A DNA stretch of 22,260 nucleotides, from the NCBI GenBank assembly GCA_002422125.1, contig DITF01000143.1, positions 10,477 through 32,736 on the forward strand, read 5' to 3'. How positions within the stretch are numbered: position 1 is the first letter of the stretch; every line of letters begins with the position of its first letter. Position numbers and translations under genes: made by a program. The notes below the pieces were generated by a model. It did not search any database. It saw only the letters and a list, made by a program, of their open reading frames with translations, and had not been told where the DNA came from. Shown here in pieces: positions 20,833 through 22,260 of this stretch. Source of the stretch: a bacterium UBP17_UBA6191. GTDB lineage: Bacteria; Muiribacteriota; UBA6191.

Positions 20833-21840
20833 ATGTATTTGCGAATCAGAGCCGAAACCTGTTCCGAGACTAAGGTGGAACTATTGGGTCAGCTTTTATC
20901 CCAAAGTCAGATCGACTTAGATGAGTGTATGGCATTTCTGGAAGAAGAGGCAGCTATTTCTGTTTGCCCAATCTGGCGTAAGGCCTGTAGGGATGCCGTA
21001 TTCAACCTAAGGAAAAGTGCTTGTAATGCCTTAAGCGAAGAAGCAGTTCTAGCCCAGCTTCAATCACCGTTTGCCCCAGATTCCGTCAAAATATGCCTGC
21101 TACAGAAACACTTGTCCTTAATTTACTCCATGCCTACTGTGCTTGATTGGGTGCATCTTCACAAACAGGATGAAAATCCTTATCTCAGGGATTCTTTGCG
21201 TAAAGTGACAATGCTTATGAATCTTCGCCGAGCCGAAGATCCCACTGCTTTAAATTTTGAGAGTATTTGTGGCTACGCTGAGCCTTTGAAGGTAGATGAT
21301 TTTTTTGTTTTAAGCAGACTTGAGAAGCTCTGGTGGTTAATGTATAGCCCAAATCTGGAGCATAAAGATAAGTTTCTTATTGTGTTTGGAATCGAATTGC
21401 TCAAACAGGAATTTGATGAGTTTGTGCTATCCAATTTGGTAAAGCGAATTCCCGAGTCGATCGCAAGACAGTCGATTTTGCAGATGGAACTTGTCACGGA
21501 ACTGACGAAATTTCTCAAACATAGCGATCATAGAATTCAAGCCAACCTGATTGAGGGCATGGATATTTTAATGCAACACTCCTTTCGCTATCGAGGTTTG
21601 CTTTACCCGCTACTTTGTACGGCGTGTTTTTCCCCAAGTAACCGGGTTTCAACTACTGCATTAGGGGTTCGGATTAAATATGCGCCCAAGGAAACGCAGG
21701 CCATCTTGGAAGAAAAAATTGATTCGGCTAAAGATATCCGTGATTTAGACAGCCTGACCTGGTTGGTTTATAAGCTTACTGACCCACATAGCTTGTTAGA
21801 CAAGGTTCATCTGGCTAAATCACGGCTGTCATTTGGATAG
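20833..21840 (+). CDS. Helical-repeat (HEAT-like) protein, unknown function
   Basis: 335 aa, no signal peptide. It is almost wholly alpha-helical. Short helix pairs resemble HEAT repeats, most clearly at about 210-330: ELTKFLKHSDHRIQANLIEG, then YPLLCTACFSPSNRVSTTAL, then LEEKIDSAKDIRDLDSLTWL. The middle pair of D/N and R-V positions is HEAT-like. Such scaffolds usually mediate protein contacts; no enzyme motif is seen. The start is supported by a promoter ending 6 bases upstream. The last 12 bases overlap convergent korB. Confidence 0.68.
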   Translation: MYLRIRAETCSETKVELLGQLLSQSQIDLDECMAFLEEEAAISVCPIWRKACRDAVFNLRKSACNALSEEAVLAQLQSPFAPDSVKICLLQKHLSLIYSMPTVLDWVHLHKQDENPYLRDSLRKVTMLMNLRRAEDPTALNFESICGYAEPLKVDDFFVLSRLEKLWWLMYSPNLEHKDKFLIVFGIELLKQEFDEFVLSNLVKRIPESIARQSILQMELVTELTKFLKHSDHRIQANLIEGMDILMQHSFRYRGLLYPLLCTACFSPSNRVSTTALGVRIKYAPKETQAILEEKIDSAKDIRDLDSLTWLVYKLTDPHSLLDKVHLAKSRLSFG

Positions 21841-22260
21841 TTTCTGGTTAATGGAATCCAGATGCTTAAGCGAAGGTCTTAATTGTTCCTGATTAAGGTA
21901 GGCAAGTGGGGTGTTACCCAAATCCAGATGTTCAGAAAAAGTCGGTCGATTAGGGTCAAAATAGATTAGACCGGTCAAAAACTTTTCATCCGCTTTGGCC
22001 TGATTCAGTTCAAGAATGGCTCCCATTTTGTTCATGGGATCGTAGTTTTCATGCAGCTTTTTTAAGGTAATAACAGACCCGTCATGCAATACAACATCGG
22101 CCTCACTGCCTTTATGGTAGTCGACTTCAATCAACTCAGCCCCTGGCATAAAATCAATGTCGTGCACTGGATCAAGATGAGCCCTGATGTTTTTCAGACT
22201 TTTTTTAGAACCCTCGTGGTTGTTAAATGTAACACAAGGACTAAGTACATCCAGAATCGC
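21829..22260 (-). CDS. korB: 2-oxoacid:ferredoxin oxidoreductase beta subunit (KorB-like), C-terminal part, cut by window edge
   Basis: 144 codons are present; the TPP-binding N-terminal part lies beyond the right edge. The visible part opens AILDVLSPCVTFNNHEGSKK, the conserved segment of KorB-type beta subunits. ELIEVDYHKGSEADVVLHDG, LKKLHENYDP, LTGLIYFDPNRP and an extended tail with NTPLAYLNQEQLRP follow, all typical of the longer 2-oxoglutarate type. The enzyme makes acyl-CoA and reduced ferredoxin from a 2-oxoacid and CoA. The substrate (2-oxoglutarate versus pyruvate or branched-chain) is inferred from similarity. The reading frame is open to the window end; a GTG at 22167 is internal, not the start. 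Confidence 0.9.
   Translation of the reverse strand, partial: AILDVLSPCVTFNNHEGSKKSLKNIRAHLDPVHDIDFMPGAELIEVDYHKGSEADVVLHDGSVITLKKLHENYDPMNKMGAILELNQAKADEKFLTGLIYFDPNRPTFSEHLDLGNTPLAYLNQEQLRPSLKHLDSINQKLSK

Noticed and set aside
1..22260. CRISPR array, insertion sequence, tRNA, rRNA or prophage remnant
   Set aside because: No regularly spaced repeats, transposase or integrase motifs, or recognisable RNA gene sequences were seen on either strand.

Overview
The window reads as a stretch of ordinary bacterial chromosome with tightly packed genes on both strands. No rRNA, tRNA, insertion sequence, integrase or CRISPR array was seen. The organism is a diderm with lipid A, because lpxK is present. 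Its outer membrane is probably tethered to the wall by a porin carrying an S-layer homology (SLH) domain. It makes menaquinone by the futalosine route (mqnB, mqnD), makes isoprenoids by the MEP pathway (ispH), and carries a CoA/ferredoxin-type 2-oxoacid oxidoreductase (KorB-like). Futalosine menaquinone, lipid A and an SLH porin together fit several little-studied diderm phyla. I cannot name the phylum from this window.

Layout. 1-364 (-) is the 5' part of an RlmI-like rRNA methyltransferase, divergent from 423-2015 (+), an exported protein with two FGE-sulfatase-like domains. 4591-1950 (-) is a kamA-mqnB-mqnD operon. 4712-5296 (+) is a 2-Cys peroxiredoxin. 6861-5387 (-) is a four-gene overlapping operon: a putative lipoprotein, a mini-thioredoxin, a small protein resembling a histone fold, and a small exported protein. 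lpxK (6826-7866, +) overlaps the 5' end of that operon head to head. 9478-7901 (-) is the SLH porin. 9622-12578 (+) is ispH coupled to a PlsC acyltransferase fused to a PfaD-like reductase domain. 12635-15154 (+) is a minor-pilin (pseudopilin) operon. 16478-15157 (-) holds a tiny AURKAIP1/COX24 (bS22-type) ribosomal protein and an ATP-grasp enzyme. 16586-18033 (+) is an alpha/beta hydrolase followed by a HAD phosphatase. 19940-17983 (-) is yifB/comM plus a small hypothetical gene. 20697-20026 (-) is a methyltransferase. 20833-21840 (+) is a helical-repeat protein. 22260-21829 (-) is the 3' part of korB.

The genes are mostly housekeeping and envelope functions. The less ordinary items are: the PlsC::PfaD-like fusion, whose reductase active-site motif is lost; the histone-fold-like protein in an operon with a mini-thioredoxin and a lipoprotein; and a recurring start arrangement. 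At least six genes without a Shine-Dalgarno sequence have a -10-like hexamer ending exactly 6 or 7 bases before the start codon. This suggests routine leaderless transcription beside conventionally leadered genes.
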